Source: an uncultured Mogibacterium sp. | Lineage (GTDB): Bacteria > Bacillota_A > Clostridia > Peptostreptococcales > Anaerovoracaceae | Length of the DNA: 6,740 bases | NCBI RefSeq assembly: GCF_938039775.1 | Contig: NZ_CALHTQ010000221.1 | Coordinates: 1 to 6,740 of the forward strand | Reading direction: 5' to 3' | Translations under genes and position numbers: made by a program | Shown here: piece after piece, positions 6,401 through 6,740 of the stretch | Numbering within the stretch: position 1 is the stretch's first letter | Layout: the number at the start of each line of letters is the position of its first letter | The notes under the pieces: generated by a model | Told to the model about the DNA's origin: nothing | Databases searched by the model: none | The model's input: only the letters and a program-made list of their open reading frames with translations

Positions 6401-6590
6401 ACAGGGCTTCGTTACTTACGTTATTAACATCGGAGATATTAGGTCCGTAGATGCGAATTCCATGGGTAGCCGCATTAGGAGGTGTGCAGCTGAGAACAAC
6501 GTAACGACACTCACCTCACTAGATACTGTGAGAGTTCTTCTAAATGCTCTAGGTGACATAACATTTAAGGTGTCCACAATCGACGCATAG
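3405..6590 (+). CDS. carB: Carbamoyl-phosphate synthase large subunit
   Basis: A 1061-residue, full-length CarB (the usual length is about 1060-1075). With CarA it makes carbamoyl phosphate from bicarbonate, glutamine-derived ammonia and two ATP, for pyrimidine and arginine synthesis. Order: carboxyphosphate ATP-grasp half (about 1-400; R129, R169, E215 and [15 protein letters not shown] at 298-312), oligomerisation region (about 400-550), carbamoyl-phosphate half (about 550-930; [20 protein letters not shown] at 553-572, [12 protein letters not shown] at 832-843) and an MGS-like allosteric domain (about 930-1061; ATEGTA at 966-971, YVIN at 1005-1008). Both ATP-grasp halves look intact. The first Met of the canonical sequence ([18 protein letters not shown]) is at 3405, with AAGGTGA (3393-3399) 5 nt upstream. 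An in-frame ATG at 3381 has a GGAG only 3 nt away, and a GTG at 3345 lies inside the terminator; both are less likely. There is no glutaminase domain and no adjacent carA. Expression is probably controlled by the leader attenuator directly upstream. Confidence 0.97.
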   Translation: [1061 protein letters not shown]

Positions 6591-6599
6591 TGGTATAAT
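6591..6599 (+). promoter_or_regulatory. Extended -10 promoter for the downstream gene
   Basis: TGGTATAAT gives a perfect TATAAT (6594-6599) with the TGn extension, starting on the base after the carB stop. The -35 is weak: TGTCCA (6571-6576, inside carB) at a 17-bp spacing. An extended -10 can work without a good -35. The expected start is near 6606, leaving a short leader of about 23 nt. No terminator separates carB from this promoter. Confidence 0.62.
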
Positions 6600-6628
6600 T
6601 AAGTATTATCACGTTTAGGGAGGAAACT

Positions 6629-6740
6629 ATGAACATTAGAGAGTGTGTGAATATGAGGCACTCTGTGCGTGCCTACGAAGATAGACCGATTGATACTAAA
6701 GCCGCAGAGGACCTAAAGGTCATGATTCAGCAGTGCAACC
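6629..6740 (+). CDS. Nitroreductase-family protein, 5' part only
   Basis: The first 37 codons of a gene running off the right edge: MNIRECVNMRHSVRAYEDRP, then IDTKAAEDLKVMIQQCN. The opening 'RHSVRAYEDRPI' fits the N-terminal signature of the FMN-dependent nitroreductase family (R-x-S-V/I-R-x-Y/F-...-P-I), in which the first Arg and Ser contact the flavin phosphate. Members reduce nitro compounds, quinones or other substrates with NAD(P)H; the substrate cannot be told from this fragment. The start is supported by AGGGAGG (6617-6623), 5 nt before the ATG, and by the promoter at 6591-6599. The rest of the domain is outside the window, so family assignment rests on a short motif. Confidence 0.75.
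   Translation, partial: MNIRECVNMRHSVRAYEDRPIDTKAAEDLKVMIQQCN

Overview
This window looks like ordinary chromosomal DNA from a low-to-moderate-GC Firmicute, most likely an anaerobic Clostridia member. The grounds are AGA/ATA-rich codon use, strong AGGAG-type ribosome binding sites, extended -10 promoters, and the protein families present. Placement near the Mogibacterium/Eubacterium group is a guess. The genetic code looks standard: Trp is TGG throughout and no long gene contains an internal TGA, with the exception discussed below. All supported genes are on the + strand.

Layout: (1) A small solo helix-turn-helix protein (60-230). (2) A large membrane protein of the DUF2207/YciQ-like family (325-2205). 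Its typical Gly-rich, Trp-terminated tail lies in frame but behind a TGA stop (to 2250). (3) rsmE, the 16S rRNA m3U1498 methyltransferase (2370-3116). (4) A 288-bp regulatory interval (3117-3404). (5) carB, the large subunit of carbamoyl-phosphate synthase (3405-6590). (6) The first 37 codons of a nitroreductase-like protein (from 6629), which has its own extended -10 promoter touching the end of carB.

The most interesting part is the carB leader. A promoter (TAGACA-N16-TAAAAT with a TG extension, beneath an A/T-rich tract) starts an RNA with a roughly 178-nt leader. That leader carries a Shine-Dalgarno sequence and a 17-codon ORF, MKKRMFRDSYLEYSNVD. The TAA stop of this ORF overlaps the first bases of a strong intrinsic terminator (about 17 bp of stem plus a U8 tract), which ends 40 bp before carB. 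The terminator loop contains a run of six U. This geometry resembles the ribosome-coupled, UTP-sensitive attenuators of enterobacterial pyrBI and pyrE, not the PyrR-RNA attenuation usual in Firmicutes; I found no PyrR-binding motif. carB also stands alone: there is no carA beside it.

The genes do not form an obvious shared pathway. rsmE is translation housekeeping, carB feeds pyrimidine and arginine synthesis, and the HTH and DUF2207 genes have no known role that I can infer. The second notable feature is the TGA inside the DUF2207 Gly-rich tail, followed by a tract of twelve GG doublets.
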